A DNA stretch of 64,000 nt from Chloroflexi bacterium 54-19 (GCA_001898225.1 MKTJ01000013.1:173324-237323), one strand, 5' to 3'; positions 41,526 to 49,896 are shown, counted from the first letter of the stretch. Made by a program: numbers and translations. Notes: generated by a model not told the origin, from the letters alone.

Positions 41526-43238
41526 ATGTCGGATACAGAAAAATCCCAGGCAGCATCCGAGCAGAAATTTAGCGAAATGGTCACCGGCAAAATCTCCCGC
41601 CGGGGCGTCTTGAAACTGACGGCGTTCGCGGGTGCGGGCGCGGTAGCAGCGCCGCTGCTCAGCGCTACGGCTTCGGTAGCCGAGGCTTCCACCACCGATG
41701 CGACCGTGGCGGCTAACGCCGGCATCGGGTTCCAGCCGATTACGCCTTCGACAGCGGACGAGGTGGTCCTACCCCCCGGTTTCAGCTATACCGTCATCCG
41801 CAAATGGGGTGATTACGTGGTCGGCGGCGAGAAATTCGGCTTTAACAGCGACTTCAACGCTTATTTCCCGATTGACTTTTTGCAGGGTGGCAACAACCCG
41901 AACGAAGGCTTGCTCTGGAACAATCACGAATATATCAGCCAGTTGTTCATCAGCAACCGACCGGCGAATGTAAACCCGACCTTCGAACAGCTTGCCAATG
42001 AAAAATCCGTCGTGGGTGGTTCGGTCATCCACGTCCGCAAAAACGCGAGCGGCGCCTGGGAATTTGTGGACGACCCGGCCTACAACCGCCGCATCACGGC
42101 CTGGTCGCTGATTGACCTGGACGGGCCTGCCGCCGGGACCCCGGAAGTCTGGGGCGCTACAACCGTCCAGGGCACCCTCGCCAACTGCGCAGGGGGGATT
42201 ACTCCCTGGGGTACGGCTCTCTCTGCCGAAGAAAACTTCCAGGACTACGGCCCGGACGCCGCGAAAGGCGGCTATGGCTGGGGCAAAAGCGATACCGACG
42301 ACCGCTTCTTCAATGACCTGCACTACGGCTGGATTGTCGAAATTGATCCCTTTAACAAAGACAGCCGCCCGGTGAAACATACCGCCCTGGGCCGCTTCCG
42401 CCACGAAAATGCCACGACCGTTATCGGCAAGAGCGGCCACGTGGTCGTTTACTCCGGCTACGATAAGGCCGACGAATGTGTCTTCAAGTTCATCAGCAAA
42501 GGGACCTACAACCCGAACGACCGCGCCGCCAACATGAAACTGCTTTCGGAAGGGACCCTTTACGCCGCCGACTTTAGCAAAGGGGCCTGGGTAGCGGTGG
42601 ACCGGGCGACCCAGCCGAAATTGCAGGCTGCCTACAAGACCCAGGCTGCCGTGCTGGTGGATGCCGGGGCTGCGGCTAAACTGGTCGGGGCTACCCCGAC
42701 GGACCGCCCGGAAGACATTAAAATCAACCCGGCGGACGGCAGCGTATTTATTTCGTTCACCAACAACTCGAACCACAGCAACTACTTCGGCCAGATTTCA
42801 CGGCTGTACGAGGCGGGTGGCGACCACGAAGCCCTCAGCTTCACCTGGGAAGTCTTCGCGGTCGGTGGTCCTCAAAAAGGGAGCGGCTTTGCCTCGCCTG
42901 ACAACCTGATTTTCGACAACAAAGGCAACCTGTTTGTCTTCTGCGATGTCAGTAGCAGCGTCGCCGGAAAGAGTATCTATACCTTTGCGGGTAACAACGG
43001 GGTCTACTGCATTCCGACTACCGGCCCCAGTGCGGGCGTAGCCTTCCAGTTCGCCAGCGGCCCGATCGAATGCGAAACCACCGGCCCGTGCTTTACCCCG
43101 GACTTCAAGACGTTGTTCCTGTCGGTCCAGCACCCCGGCGAAGAATCGCCGAGCCTCGACAAGTTGACGAGCCACTGGCCCGAAGGCGGCACCAGCATCC
43201 CGAAACCGGCCCTTATTGCCATTACCGGCTTTAAATAG
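41526..43238 (+). CDS. phoX: PhoX-family alkaline phosphatase (DUF839), Tat-exported
   Basis: Secreted phosphatase-like protein of 570 residues. The N-terminus has a twin-arginine signal: ISRRGVLKLTAFAGAGAVAA with RR at 25-26, cleavage near residue 54 (SVAEA). PhoX enzymes use Ca/Fe, remove phosphate from organic esters and are typically Pho-regulated. Family segments: GLLWNNHEYISQLFI (about 120-134), NCAGGITPWGTALSAEENFQ (about 220-239), FRHENATTVIGKSGHVVVYSG (about 289-309), and RPEDIKINPADGSVFISFTN (about 397-416). Length agrees with PhoX. A six-fold Pho-like repeat array upstream fits phosphate-starvation control. Ends at a bidirectional terminator. Confidence 0.92.
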   Translation: MSDTEKSQAASEQKFSEMVTGKISRRGVLKLTAFAGAGAVAAPLLSATASVAEASTTDATVAANAGIGFQPITPSTADEVVLPPGFSYTVIRKWGDYVVGGEKFGFNSDFNAYFPIDFLQGGNNPNEGLLWNNHEYISQLFISNRPANVNPTFEQLANEKSVVGGSVIHVRKNASGAWEFVDDPAYNRRITAWSLIDLDGPAAGTPEVWGATTVQGTLANCAGGITPWGTALSAEENFQDYGPDAAKGGYGWGKSDTDDRFFNDLHYGWIVEIDPFNKDSRPVKHTALGRFRHENATTVIGKSGHVVVYSGYDKADECVFKFISKGTYNPNDRAANMKLLSEGTLYAADFSKGAWVAVDRATQPKLQAAYKTQAAVLVDAGAAAKLVGATPTDRPEDIKINPADGSVFISFTNNSNHSNYFGQISRLYEAGGDHEALSFTWEVFAVGGPQKGSGFASPDNLIFDNKGNLFVFCDVSSSVAGKSIYTFAGNNGVYCIPTTGPSAGVAFQFASGPIECETTGPCFTPDFKTLFLSVQHPGEESPSLDKLTSHWPEGGTSIPKPALIAITGFK

Positions 43239-43261
43239 GTCCTACTGTTTCCATTCTCCAG

Positions 43262-43308
43262 AATCCAGGCCAGCTTACGCATGTACAGGTAAGCTGGCCT
43301 CTATTTTT
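43262..43308. terminator. Bidirectional terminator between phoX and the cysteine desulfurase gene
   Basis: AGGCCAGCTTAC/GTAAGCTGGCCT, 12-bp stem, followed by a T run on the plus strand. Confidence 0.93.
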
Positions 43309-44471
43309 TAGGCGGGAACTAGCTGCAAAACCTGCGAAGCCTCGATAATTCGGCCAATTGCGTACTCGACTTCTTCTAACGTGGTGGTGCGGCCCACGCT
43401 GATACGCAAGCTGGACAAGGCTCTCTCCGAGCCAAAGCCGAGGGCGCAAAGCACGTGCGAAGGGTTGGGGTTGGCGGTGTTACAGGCGCTCCCCGCCGAA
43501 ATCGCCACGTCACCGAGCAGGGCGATAAAATCGCTGCTGCGCGTCCCGGTGATGCTGATATTGAGGTTGTGGGGCAGGCGTTCGGTCGGGTGGCCGTTTA
43601 ACTCGACCCCCTCGATATTTCGGCTCAATTCGCGGAAAATCTTCTGGCAGTAACCGCGCAACCGCTCGGCTTCGTCTTCGAGTTCGGCCTGGCACAACTC
43701 CGCCGCCACCCCAAACCCAACAATGGCCGGGACGTTCAGGGTACCGGAGCGGATACCCTGTTCGTGCCCGCCGCCGTAAATTACCGGGGCCACGTCCACG
43801 CGCGGATTTTCGCGCCGGACGTACAGCGCTCCAATACCTTTCGGGCCGTAAAGTTTGTGGGCGGAAATCGAAAGCAGGTCGATATTCAGGGCCTGCACGT
43901 CGAGCGGCATGTGCCCGGCGTACTGAGCGGCGTCGGTGTGAAAGATGATGTCGTGTTCGCGGGCAAGCAGGCCGATTTCCCGCAAAGGCGCGACCGTGCC
44001 GATTTCGTTGTTGGCGGCCATTATCGAAATGAGGATGGTCTGGGGGGTGATGGCCTGGCGCAACTGGTCAAGGTCCACCCGGCCAAATGAATCAACGGGC
44101 AGATAAGTGACCCGTTTGCCGAGCTTTTCCAGCCGTTTGGCCGAGTCAAGGACGGCCTTGTGTTCGGTGACACAGGTGATGATGTGGTCGCCTTTATGGG
44201 CATAGCGTTCGGCCACGCCCAGGAGAGCGATATTGTTCGACTCGGTCGCGCCACTGGTAAAAATAATCTCGTTAGCGCTGACGTTTATCAGGCTGGCGAT
44301 TTGCTGGCGGGCGTGGCTGACGGCGGCGGAAGCCTGCTGGCCGAAAGCGTGGGTTGTACTGGCGGCGTTGCCGAAATCCTCGGAAAAATAGGGCAGCATT
44401 GTGGCCAGGACGCGTTTATCTACCGGGGTGGTCGCGTTAAAATCGAGGTAAACAGGTCGTTTGGTGGTCAT
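43308..44471 (-). CDS. Cysteine desulfurase (NifS/IscS family) under a SAM-I riboswitch
   Basis: PLP enzyme of 387 residues that takes sulfur from cysteine. The PLP lysine is Lys206 in SAHKLYGPKGIG, the active cysteine is Cys330 in SAGSACNTANPNPSHV, and His104 in CVTEHKAVLDS is the PLP-stacking residue. Loop spacing around the Cys is that of group I (NifS/IscS) enzymes. No iscU or iron-sulfur genes are adjacent. The mRNA leader contains a SAM-I riboswitch with terminator, so expression falls when SAM is plentiful. This ties the gene to methionine/cysteine sulfur economy rather than housekeeping Fe-S assembly. Single-gene transcript. Confidence 0.95.
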   Translation of the reverse strand: MTTKRPVYLDFNATTPVDKRVLATMLPYFSEDFGNAASTTHAFGQQASAAVSHARQQIASLINVSANEIIFTSGATESNNIALLGVAERYAHKGDHIITCVTEHKAVLDSAKRLEKLGKRVTYLPVDSFGRVDLDQLRQAITPQTILISIMAANNEIGTVAPLREIGLLAREHDIIFHTDAAQYAGHMPLDVQALNIDLLSISAHKLYGPKGIGALYVRRENPRVDVAPVIYGGGHEQGIRSGTLNVPAIVGFGVAAELCQAELEDEAERLRGYCQKIFRELSRNIEGVELNGHPTERLPHNLNISITGTRSSDFIALLGDVAISAGSACNTANPNPSHVLCALGFGSERALSSLRISVGRTTTLEEVEYAIGRIIEASQVLQLVPA

Positions 44472-44561
44472 TTTAATCCCCTCTTTCTACCGGGTAAGGT
44501 AGGCCTTACCGTTTTTTTCTGGTTAAAAGAATTTGGGCGCAACATAAGGGGATTTTTATAA

Positions 44562-44594
44562 CAAAACCCCCTTATCTTCGCCGGGATAAGGGGG
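44562..44594 (-). terminator. Riboswitch-controlled terminator ahead of the cysteine desulfurase gene
   Basis: On the minus strand CCCCCTTATC pairs with GATAAGGGGG (perfect 10-bp stem), followed by TTTTGTT. Its 5' arm can instead pair with the 3' arm of riboswitch P1, giving the antiterminator. Confidence 0.93.
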
Positions 44595-44649
44595 TGAGAA
44601 TTAATCTATGACTGGCAAAATAAAAGGCCAGTTTTCTTTTTCTTTCCAT

Positions 44650-44771
44650 CCCTCATCTTGCACCGCCATTGCTGGCAGCGCCGGAATTGGCACCATGCGC
44701 ATATTGGTTTTTAACTGCGCTGGTTGCCGGGCTTCACAGGGCCGTATACCCTCCACCTCTCTTGATAAGAG
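44650..44771 (-). ncRNA. SAM-I (S-box) riboswitch aptamer
   Basis: Reading the minus strand: P1 5' arm CTCTTATC (44764-44771), then AAGAGAGGTGGAGGG, GGCCCTGTGAAGCCCGGCAA and GGTGCCAATTCC in consensus order and spacing, and the P1 3' arm GATGAGGG (44650-44657) which pairs with the 5' arm over 8 bp including G-U pairs. All S-box core blocks are present, total 122 bases. The P1 3' arm is also complementary to the terminator 5' arm at 44587-44594, so SAM binding favours termination (OFF switch). Confidence 0.97.
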
Positions 44772-44817
44772 TTCAAGTTCTATTCGATTGTTAATCGGTG
44801 CTTTTCGGCACGCCCCT

Positions 44818-44846
44818 AGAGTAAGGCACAATCCCGGTTTTGTCAA
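44818..44846 (-). promoter_or_regulatory. Promoter of the riboswitch-cysteine desulfurase transcript
   Basis: On the minus strand TTGACA (44841-44846), 17-base spacer, TACTCT (44818-44823), about 40 bases before the SAM aptamer. Confidence 0.7.
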
Positions 44847-44857
44847 GGGGACTCCAA

Positions 44858-44887
44858 AGTGTTTAGTGTTCAGTTTTAGTGTTTAGC
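44858..44887. repeat. Heptamer tandem repeat (element B)
   Basis: Units GTTTAGT/GTTCAGT/TTTAGT/GTTTAGC, the same family as the arms at 13767 and 13983. Followed at 44972 by the REP-like ATTGTCATTCCG, repeating the combination seen in element A. Confidence 0.7.
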
Positions 44888-44971
44888 TTCTGTTACATCC
44901 TAAGGTGCAACCTTCAGGCGTGAAGTAAGTCAAGGTATCCCAGTGCCGGTGGCGTATGGGAGGTCATAAGA

Positions 44972-45020
44972 ATTGTCATTCCGCCTCGCACGGCGCGCAG
45001 TCGAGGCATCTAGTCCTTAG
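44972..45020. repeat. REP-like intergenic sequence
   Basis: ATTGTCATTCCGCCTCGCAC followed by TCGAGGCATCTAG, related to 13815-13840 (ATTGTCATTTCGAGC) and to the widespread GTCATTCCGAGC...GAATCT bacterial intergenic repeat. Confidence 0.55.
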
Positions 45021-45094
45021 GGTGTCTTGGGGGCAGCGCCGTTGGCGAATATCACCACCAAAGTGCTGAGAAGAGGGCCCGGTAAAAATAGTTG

Positions 45095-46048
45095 CTAGGA
45101 AAAGTTTTGCCAGCTCATCCAAAAACTTTTCCAGAGTTTGAAGCCCAGTTTTTCGTAAAAAGTGACGCGCCAGGTCCAACCGATATGGCAATTGCCGACC
45201 CCACGCTTTTTTAGTTCTTCCATAGCCGCAGCCATCATAGCGCTACCGAGGCCCTGCCGGTGCAGCGAACGGGCAATCCCGACACACCCCAACGCACCTC
45301 TATTTTCCCCTAGCAATCTTTTCCAGGGCACATCCAGCCTATAAGGGTTCGAGAGCGGGGAGAACATTATCACCGTTCCCACGATTTTCCCATCAATATC
45401 GCAGACCAATAGCAAATCGTTAAAATCCCCAAAACCCATGACGTATTCGTAAGCGCCAAGCCAGTTGGGAAATTCCGCCTTTTCAAAGGCTACTATCGCC
45501 GCCTGGTCAGCCGGGACCGCCGTACGGAAAGTAATACCCCTGGTCGCGACCGGCGCGCTAAATTCCCCGGCCCCGGTAAACCCCTGCAAATTCTGGGTTA
45601 AGTCGTAGCTGGTTTCGGAATATTGCCAGCCCATTTTCTCAAAAAAGTTCGCCGCCCCGCTTAAATCGTCCGGTATTCCCTGCCAGAAAGTCGGGGAACC
45701 ACCCCCCAGTTGCACCCGCACGGCCCCGGCCTTTTGCAACTCCGCCAGCGCATAGTTATGTAAAGCCGTGCCAACTCCCTGGCGCTGGTGTCCGGGCGCC
45801 ACCATCACCAGATTTAAATTGCCGCTGCCCTTTTCTGCAACAAATTGAAAAAGGACAAACCCGGCTACAACCCCCTCAACCAGGGCCACGAACTGCCGCT
45901 TGCGCAAACCGGGAATATACGGGTCATCCGAGATTAACCGGCGGAAAGCTGGTTCATCAAGCGGCCAGCTTTTTTCAAAACTGGCCTGCCACAATTCGAA
46001 GGTCCTGGCAAAGTGTTTTTCGAAGTCAAAGGGAGCTATTTCCAACAT
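45095..46048 (-). CDS. Tandem GNAT acetyltransferase
   Basis: A 317-residue protein with two GNAT domains. The start is the ATG at 46048 (AAGG seven bases before); a longer TTG reading is less likely. Domain 1 (about 1-150) shows LVMVAPGHQRQGVGTALHNY (about 78-97), the acetyl-CoA loop R-Q-G-V-G-T. Domain 2 (about 165-317) shows CVGIARSLHRQGLGSAMMAA (about 249-268) with R-Q-G-L-G-S. MSHD-type or small-molecule acetyltransfer is possible; the acceptor is unknown. It starts 21 bases after the stop of the Gfo/Idh/MocA gene, so the two are probably an operon. Confidence 0.87.
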   Translation of the reverse strand: MLEIAPFDFEKHFARTFELWQASFEKSWPLDEPAFRRLISDDPYIPGLRKRQFVALVEGVVAGFVLFQFVAEKGSGNLNLVMVAPGHQRQGVGTALHNYALAELQKAGAVRVQLGGGSPTFWQGIPDDLSGAANFFEKMGWQYSETSYDLTQNLQGFTGAGEFSAPVATRGITFRTAVPADQAAIVAFEKAEFPNWLGAYEYVMGFGDFNDLLLVCDIDGKIVGTVIMFSPLSNPYRLDVPWKRLLGENRGALGCVGIARSLHRQGLGSAMMAAAMEELKKRGVGNCHIGWTWRVTFYEKLGFKLWKSFWMSWQNFS

Positions 46049-46069
46049 TGTATGCCTTATGCCCAAAAA

Positions 46070-47131
46070 TTACGCGTCGAGCACGATGGTGCGGCGCTCC
46101 TGGCTGCTCTGGATAGCCTTTTCAATCAGCTCGATATTTTTAGCGGCCTCGGTTGCCAGGACCGGGACCGGCCCCTTTCCTTCCAGGCATGCCGCCAACT
46201 GGCGGTAGTAGCCGGGATAATCGCCGGGCAGCGTTTCGATTTTTGCTTTCGAGACTTCCAGGCCCCCGGTTGCAGCGGTGAGAGTGCCGTACCATTCAGC
46301 GGTTTCCTTACCCCAATATGGATTATTGAGCGAAGGCCTTTCCCCGCGCAAAAGGGCCGCCTCCTGGGGGTCCATACCGTATTTGACAAAACTGCCCCGG
46401 TTACCGTGAATCTGAAAGTGTGGGCCCGGCTCTTTAACCAGGCAACTCGAATGTAAGACCACCTGTAACGCGCCGTAATCGAACAGCAGGTGAAAGTAAT
46501 CGGTCGTTTGCGCGCCGGGACGCTGGTTGCGCAGGTCGGCGGTAATCGCCTTGGGCACCCCAAAGAGTTGTACCGCCTGGTCAATCAGGTGCGCCCCCAG
46601 GTCGTAGAGAATACCTGAACCGGGCAGGTCTTGTTCCCGCCAGCGCACCCGCACATCTGGACGGAAGCGGTCGTAGCGGATTTCACAGGAATAAATATCA
46701 CCCAACAACCCGGTCGCCAGTAGCTTTTTAATAGTCAGGAAATCACCATCCCAGCGGCGGCTCTGGAAGACACTCAAAACGCGCTCTTTTTCGGTGGCCA
46801 ATTGGACCAGGGCGGCAGCTTCGGCGCTGGTAATTGTGAAGGGTTTGTCCACCACGACATGTTTTCCGGCCTGTAAAGCAGCCTGGGCCAGCGGGAAGTG
46901 GCTCTGGTTGGGTGTAGCGAGGACCACCACCTCTATTTCCGGGTCGGCGATGGCCTCGTGAAAACTTGGGACAACCTCGACCGAGGGCAAATCGTTTACC
47001 ACCTTGGACCAATCGGAAGAAACCACTTTAGCCAGTTCCAGCCCCGGCGTAATCACCAGGGAGGTCGCGTGAAAAATTCTTCCGGCGAAACCATAACCGG
47101 CCAGGGCCACCTTTTTAGCCGTATCCGCCAT
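46070..47131 (-). CDS. Gfo/Idh/MocA-family NAD(P)-dependent oxidoreductase
   Basis: Dehydrogenase of 353 residues. Rossmann motif KVALAGYGFAGRIFHATSLV (residues about 7-26) and the catalytic D-K-P in HVVVDKPFTITSAEAAAL (about 90-107); Asp replaces the more common Glu before K-P. C-terminal signatures GSGILYDLGAHLIDQAVQLF (about 169-188) match YdgJ/YvaA-type members. Substrate unknown, probably a sugar derivative. First gene of a two-gene unit with the tandem GNAT protein, which might acetylate the product or substrate (inference). Confidence 0.9.
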   Translation of the reverse strand: MADTAKKVALAGYGFAGRIFHATSLVITPGLELAKVVSSDWSKVVNDLPSVEVVPSFHEAIADPEIEVVVLATPNQSHFPLAQAALQAGKHVVVDKPFTITSAEAAALVQLATEKERVLSVFQSRRWDGDFLTIKKLLATGLLGDIYSCEIRYDRFRPDVRVRWREQDLPGSGILYDLGAHLIDQAVQLFGVPKAITADLRNQRPGAQTTDYFHLLFDYGALQVVLHSSCLVKEPGPHFQIHGNRGSFVKYGMDPQEAALLRGERPSLNNPYWGKETAEWYGTLTAATGGLEVSKAKIETLPGDYPGYYRQLAACLEGKGPVPVLATEAAKNIELIEKAIQSSQERRTIVLDA

Positions 47132-47260
47132 TTTTTAAATCCTCTCTAAATTGAAAATCTGCCCACTAATTTTTATACCAGGTCCGACAAGAAAATTGTC
47201 ACGCTCTTATGATTGGGATATTCGCCACCGGTACCCGTGCCCTTTGGCTACGGGTGCCCA

Positions 47261-47285
47261 AGATCCTTCGCTACGCTCAGGATGT
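47261..47285. repeat. REP-like repeat fragment
   Basis: AGATCCTTCGCTACGCTCAG followed by GATG, the reverse-oriented form of the common GAGCGAAGCGAAGGATCT-type intergenic repeat; an imperfect palindrome. Confidence 0.55.
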
Positions 47286-47487
47286 ACTGGTACTTATTGG
47301 TCGATTGTATTTGGATAGACCTGGATACTGGGCCGGATTCTACCCCTTTTCAAAGATTAGTTCAATTCCCTTTTTCTTAACCAGGCACCAGTTGTTCCTT
47401 ATGGGGATATGTTTTATGCGCCCCTCAGGGTGAACGTTGTTTCGGTTTTTCTTTCAACGTTTTCCCGCATATCCGCCTAAAGGCTTA

Positions 47488-47536
47488 TTGACTCCCGGCC
47501 AAAACCATGATATTAACTTACACATAAGTAAGTTAA
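47488..47536 (+). promoter_or_regulatory. tetR promoter with overlapping operator (efflux locus)
   Basis: TTGACT (47488-47493), 17-base spacer, TATTAA (47511-47516). A perfect inverted repeat, TTAACTTAC-N6-GTAAGTTAA (47513-47536), begins inside the -10 box. The same half-site recurs at 48231-48244, before the MFS gene, so the TetR protein probably binds both. Confidence 0.85.
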
Positions 47537-47576
47537 TTTCAAAGAAGAAATTTGTGGAGATACAGGTGCTTAAAAG

Positions 47577-48206
47577 ATGGTGCTTAAATCCGATTTAAGA
47601 ACAACCGATACTAAAGAGCGAGTTATAGAGGAAGCCCGGCGGCTTTACTTCGCGGGCGGTTACAGTTACCTTAACCTGGATTCTATCGCCCGGACCCTCA
47701 AAATAACCCGCCCGGCCCTTTATTTCCATTTTCCCGGCGGCAAAGAACAGCTATTGCAGTGTGTCATCGAGTCATTCGGCGCGGAGATTCTTGCGGAGCT
47801 CCAGGTTGTGATGACCGGCTGTACTAACATGCGGGAAAAATTCAAAAATATTCTGCTTTACGTTGCCAGCAAACCTATTATTGATAACAAAGAGCTTTGC
47901 ATGGCTGAACTGGAACAGTTAAGTTTTGAAACCCGCCGGAAATTACAGGAAGTATTTCTAAACATGAGTGAGGTCATTACCGGGATAGTCAAAGATGGTA
48001 TCAGCGGTGGTGAATTGCGCCAGGTGGACCCCAATATTGCCGTATTCAGCTTTATGAACCTGTGCCAGCAAATCGATCAATTCGTCAATTTACGCCGCCA
48101 GCTACCTCAGGAAATGGGGCAACGCTTCCCGGAACGAGTTGAGGATATGATTGACGGTTTACTCGACCTCTGGTTCGACGGCATTGCCGCAGGTCCGGCC
48201 AGGTAA
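47577..48206 (+). CDS. TetR-family transcriptional regulator of the adjacent MFS pump
   Basis: A 209-residue TetR repressor. The HTH is ERVIEEARRLYFAGGYSYLN then LDSIARTLKITRPALYFHFP (residues about 35-54), a canonical TetR domain with Tyr-Phe-His-Phe. The C-terminal ligand domain (about 65-200) includes AELEQLSFETRRKLQEVFLN. Its own promoter carries a 24-bp palindromic operator, and a related palindrome sits between it and the MFS gene 70 bases downstream. This is a classic drug-sensor plus efflux-pump pair. ATG start; an upstream in-frame GTG at 47567 is possible. Confidence 0.92.
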   Translation: MVLKSDLRTTDTKERVIEEARRLYFAGGYSYLNLDSIARTLKITRPALYFHFPGGKEQLLQCVIESFGAEILAELQVVMTGCTNMREKFKNILLYVASKPIIDNKELCMAELEQLSFETRRKLQEVFLNMSEVITGIVKDGISGGELRQVDPNIAVFSFMNLCQQIDQFVNLRRQLPQEMGQRFPERVEDMIDGLLDLWFDGIAAGPAR

Positions 48207-48220
48207 ATAATTTTTTTGGG

Positions 48221-48255
48221 AACCAGCCTTACTTACACGTAAGTTGGTTTTTTTT
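48221..48255 (+). promoter_or_regulatory. Second operator inside a terminator-like hairpin between tetR and the MFS gene
   Basis: ACTTAC-AC-GTAAGT (48231-48244) is flanked by AACCA (48221-48225) and TGGTT (48244-48248) that extend the stem, and is followed by a T run. Sequence matches the half-site of the tetR operator, so it may be both a repressor site and an attenuating hairpin. Confidence 0.65.
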
Positions 48256-48275
48256 GAAAGGACCACTTTAACTCA

Positions 48276-49871
48276 ATGAAAATGACTACGGGTCGAAAAT
48301 ACGCCATCGCCCTCACTGCCGGACTGGGTTTGATTATGGGTATTCTCGACAACACTATCGTGAATATCGCGCTGGTGCCAATCTCCCAGGACTTGAAAGT
48401 AGACCTATCGACGGTCCAATGGCTGGTAACCGGCTACTTCCTTTCTCAGGCCGCCGTCATCCCGGTCGCCGGGTACCTGGGGAACCGTTTTGGCTCGCGA
48501 CGCATCTTCATGCTTTCGCTGGCCTTCTTCACTATCGGCTCGCTGTTGTGCGGGATTGCCCAGGACTCCACTTTGTTGATTGTCTTCCGGGTCATCCAGG
48601 GTATCGGGGCCGGGGCGTTGTTCCCGCTCGGCCAGAGCCTGGCCCTCAATCCGTTCGAACCGCACGAAAGAGCGCGGGCCATGGCAGTCGTAATTATGCC
48701 GGTCCTGCTGGGGCCTATCCTCGGCCCTATCCTGGGCGGCTGGCTCAACGACAGCTTTGGCTGGCACTACCTCTTTTTGATTAACGTGCCGATTGGCTTT
48801 ATCGCGATTTACCTGACCTGGCGGATTATCCCCAAAGACGAGATTGGCGAGGCTGCTACCAAAAGCTTTGACTATATCGGCCTCGTCCTTTCGACGCTTG
48901 GTATCCTTGGTATCGTCTACGGCTTTACCCTGGTGAACGAAATTGACCCGGCCACCCGCACCGCCCTCAACCCGGCAGGCACGGCTTATGGCTGGAGTTA
49001 CTGGCTGGTCTGGACCCTGGCCGGGGCCGGGGCGGTCCTGGTAGCAATTTTCACCGTCTACGAACTGCGTCTATCCGAACCGATTGTAGATTTAAGGGCC
49101 TTCAAAGACTATAACTTTACAATTTCCAGCATAATTACCTGCGTGGTCAGCGGGACCGTCTTCGGGGCGTTACTGCTCCTGCCTATCTTCTTACAACGGG
49201 TAAGACTCCCCCACCTGACCGCCCTCGAAACGGGTATAGCGCTGGTACCCCAGGGTTTGGGCGTGATGATAGCTGCCCCTCTTGGCGGTATCCTGTTTAA
49301 CAAGCTAGGGGCACGCCTCATTACGGCAGGGGGAACCGTCCTGGTAATAATTTCCCTGTGGCAGTTTGGTAACCTGACTCCTACCAGTGACGGTTGGAGC
49401 ATGGCACCCTGGAACTTCCTCCTGGGCCTGGGATTGGGCGCGACTTTCGTCCCATCCAATACCCTGGCTTTCCTGTCGCTAAGCGGCCCGGCCCTGGCAA
49501 AGGCCAGTTCGCTCTTTAACGTGACCCGCCAGATTGCCAGCTCGATAGCGACCGCGGTAATCATTACCCTGTTCGTGCAGCAAACCAACACGCACGTTAC
49601 CGAACTAAGCCAGCAGGCGCTGGCAGCGTTACCACCCGGTACGCCTCCACCGAACCCGACCGACCCACAGTATGCCCAGGCCCTAAACCAGCTTGTTTCA
49701 AACGCCGGGACCAAAGCCACCAACGATGTCTTTATCTACCTGGCCTTCGGGACCGTCCTGGTATTCTTGCTGGCGCTCGTGATGCCGAGCCGCAAGACTA
49801 TCACCGATCTGGAAGCCGCCAGCCGGGCTGCTGGAGAGACAAAAGAAGCCGTACCTGTTCACATGGGTTAA
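48276..49871 (+). CDS. MFS multidrug efflux transporter, DHA2 (EmrB/QacA) family
   Basis: A 531-residue proton-driven drug exporter with 14 predicted membrane helices. Motif C and D regions are clear: LGLIMGILDNTIVNIALVPI (residues about 15-34, the D1 motif), STVQWLVTGYFLSQAAVIPV, the motif A loop GYLGNRFGSRRIFMLSL, and GPILGPILGGWLNDSFGWHY (motif C). The last hydrophilic tail is short. Substrates cannot be read. TetR repressor gene directly upstream with an intervening operator, so induction by the exported compound is likely. Followed by two terminators. Confidence 0.95.
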   Translation: MKMTTGRKYAIALTAGLGLIMGILDNTIVNIALVPISQDLKVDLSTVQWLVTGYFLSQAAVIPVAGYLGNRFGSRRIFMLSLAFFTIGSLLCGIAQDSTLLIVFRVIQGIGAGALFPLGQSLALNPFEPHERARAMAVVIMPVLLGPILGPILGGWLNDSFGWHYLFLINVPIGFIAIYLTWRIIPKDEIGEAATKSFDYIGLVLSTLGILGIVYGFTLVNEIDPATRTALNPAGTAYGWSYWLVWTLAGAGAVLVAIFTVYELRLSEPIVDLRAFKDYNFTISSIITCVVSGTVFGALLLLPIFLQRVRLPHLTALETGIALVPQGLGVMIAAPLGGILFNKLGARLITAGGTVLVIISLWQFGNLTPTSDGWSMAPWNFLLGLGLGATFVPSNTLAFLSLSGPALAKASSLFNVTRQIASSIATAVIITLFVQQTNTHVTELSQQALAALPPGTPPPNPTDPQYAQALNQLVSNAGTKATNDVFIYLAFGTVLVFLLALVMPSRKTITDLEAASRAAGETKEAVPVHMG

Positions 49872-49896
49872 CAGCTTTTTTAAATCTTAAACAAAA

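Larger units (their letters stand above)
44595..45094. other. Gene-free 500 bases: riboswitch leader, promoter and repeats
   Basis: Includes the SAM-I aptamer (44650-44771), its promoter (44818-44846), a heptamer repeat array (44858-44887) and a REP-like sequence (44972-45060). Short reading frames in this stretch are overlaps with these elements, not genes. Confidence 0.8.
47132..47576. other. Gene-free region upstream of the TetR/MFS pair
   Basis: About 445 bases without a gene. It contains an ACCCGT/ACGGGT hairpin near 47232-47255, a REP-like AGATCCTTCGCTACGCTCAG (47261-47280), and the tetR promoter and operator at 47488-47536. Confidence 0.6.

Noticed and set aside
44495..44519. GGTAAGG/CCTTACC hairpin with T run on the plus strand
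   Set aside because: No plus-strand gene ends upstream, and on the minus strand it sits between the riboswitch terminator and the start codon; role unclear.
44601..44846. 81-residue minus-strand reading frame
   Set aside because: It lies across the SAM-I riboswitch and its promoter; no ribosome site and no domain.
44608..44886. 92-residue plus-strand reading frame
   Set aside because: Antisense to the riboswitch, extends into the heptamer repeat; not a gene.
47209..47433. 74-residue plus-strand frame upstream of the TetR/MFS locus
   Set aside because: Built over a hairpin and a REP-like repeat; no ribosome site.
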